From the NCBI GenBank assembly GCA_014805015.1, contig JAAUYQ010000036.1, positions 44,000 to 77,980 on the forward strand: a stretch of 33,981 nt of DNA, read 5' to 3'. Both the position numbers and the translations under genes were made by a program. This DNA is from Clostridia bacterium (lineage in GTDB: Bacteria > Bacillota > Clostridia > Christensenellales > Christensenellaceae). Under the pieces are notes generated by a model. The model saw only the letters and a list, made by a program, of their open reading frames with translations. It was not told where the DNA came from and searched no databases. Positions 33,863 to 33,981 of this stretch are shown here, one piece after another. Every line of letters begins with the position of its first letter. Positions within the stretch are counted from its first letter, which is position 1.

Positions 33863-33981
33863 GTCGAGTAGGCCCGGGGAATTTCGCCCCGAGCCCCTCA
33901 CGGAACCGGACGTGCGCCTCTCGACGCATCCGGCTCTTCGCGCTATTTCCCTGCATTTGCTCTGATCCTCCCCAAATCCTC
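33863..33981 (-). mobile_element. Group II intron, 3' end (continues beyond the window)
   Basis: The last 119 bases on the right are the 3' part of a bacterial group II intron on the minus strand. It shows a complete domain V (33903-33936) and a domain VI (33863-33902) whose helix has a bulged A at 33869, seven bases from the predicted 3' splice site, ending in CTACTCGAC, close to the CTACTTCAC end of Ll.LtrB. The reverse transcriptase/maturase gene and 5' end would lie outside the window. Confidence 0.88.
33903..33936 (-). ncRNA. Group II intron domain V
   Basis: Exactly 34 nt. The lower stem pairs GAGCCGGAU with GUCCGGUUC (9 bp), then a two-base AC bulge, a 5-bp upper stem GCGUC/GGCGC and a GAGA (GNRA) tetraloop. 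The catalytic AGC triad occupies positions 2-4. This is the canonical catalytic core of group II introns. Confidence 0.92.

Noticed and set aside
33863..33956. The N-terminal 31 residues of the open frame leading into TnpB
   Set aside because: These residues are translated from group II intron domains V and VI, not from a TnpB exon, and the ATG at 33956 lies inside the intron.

Overview
The window is GC-rich, densely packed chromosomal DNA from what looks like an anaerobic Bacillota (Clostridia- or Erysipelotrichia-like). The basis is gene content: an AgrC-type GHKL sensor kinase, a reverse rubrerythrin, a PepV-type dipeptidase, DUF1622 and DUF6560 membrane proteins, MscL with a zinc-ribbon tail, a Cthe_2159-type carbohydrate-binding lipoprotein, strong GGAGG ribosome binding sites and TTGNNN-17-TATAAT promoters. 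I cannot resolve genus or species from sequence alone.

Layout from left to right. Positions 1-1070 hold the C-terminal end of a GHKL histidine kinase and a hypothetical coiled-coil protein. Positions 1071-3851 hold yebC, a DUF1622 membrane protein and proA, closed by a 38-bp perfect palindrome that acts as a two-way terminator. Positions 3905-8185 are a leftward argG-argH-malQ cluster with a terminator-like hairpin between argG and argH. Positions 8529-11717 are a rightward ruvC-ruvA-ruvB-queA operon. After a leftward GNAT gene comes a rightward run of pepV, a shortened alanyl-tRNA synthetase, an ECF/QueT-like membrane protein and a DNA-deoxyinosine glycosylase (12419-16747), then a TrkA-C membrane protein with a repeat-rich tail. 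Positions 18020-21703 hold DUF6560, mscL, a small lipoprotein, an SDR oxidoreductase and an iron-type alcohol dehydrogenase that appears to start at AUC. Positions 22077-26826 hold reverse rubrerythrin, a small P-loop protein coupled to thrC, then trpS, a polytopic membrane protein and a GNAT. Positions 26971-31242 hold a degenerate Rpn/PD-(D/E)XK protein, the carbohydrate-binding lipoprotein, a compact protein-kinase-like protein overlapping an unknown protein, and a DJ-1/PfpI protein. Position 31313 onward is a leftward phospho-sugar mutase.

The right edge (about 33286-33981) is mobile. It contains the 3' part of an IS200/IS605-type tnpB with its right-end hairpin and probable omega-RNA. 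That tnpB is interrupted, in the sense orientation, by a group II intron. Only the intron's 3' end (a canonical 34-nt domain V and a domain VI with bulged branch-point A) lies in the window. This nested arrangement of RNA-guided nuclease gene, guide RNA and self-splicing intron is the most interesting feature.

Most of the rest is housekeeping: amino-acid synthesis (proA, argGH, thrC), tRNA charging and modification (short alaS, trpS, queA), DNA repair (ruvCAB, deoxyinosine glycosylase), glycan metabolism (malQ, phospho-sugar mutase) and redox/oxygen defence (rubrerythrin, ADH, DJ-1). Several convergent gene pairs share overlapping stop codons, so the genome is compact. No tRNA, rRNA or CRISPR array was found.
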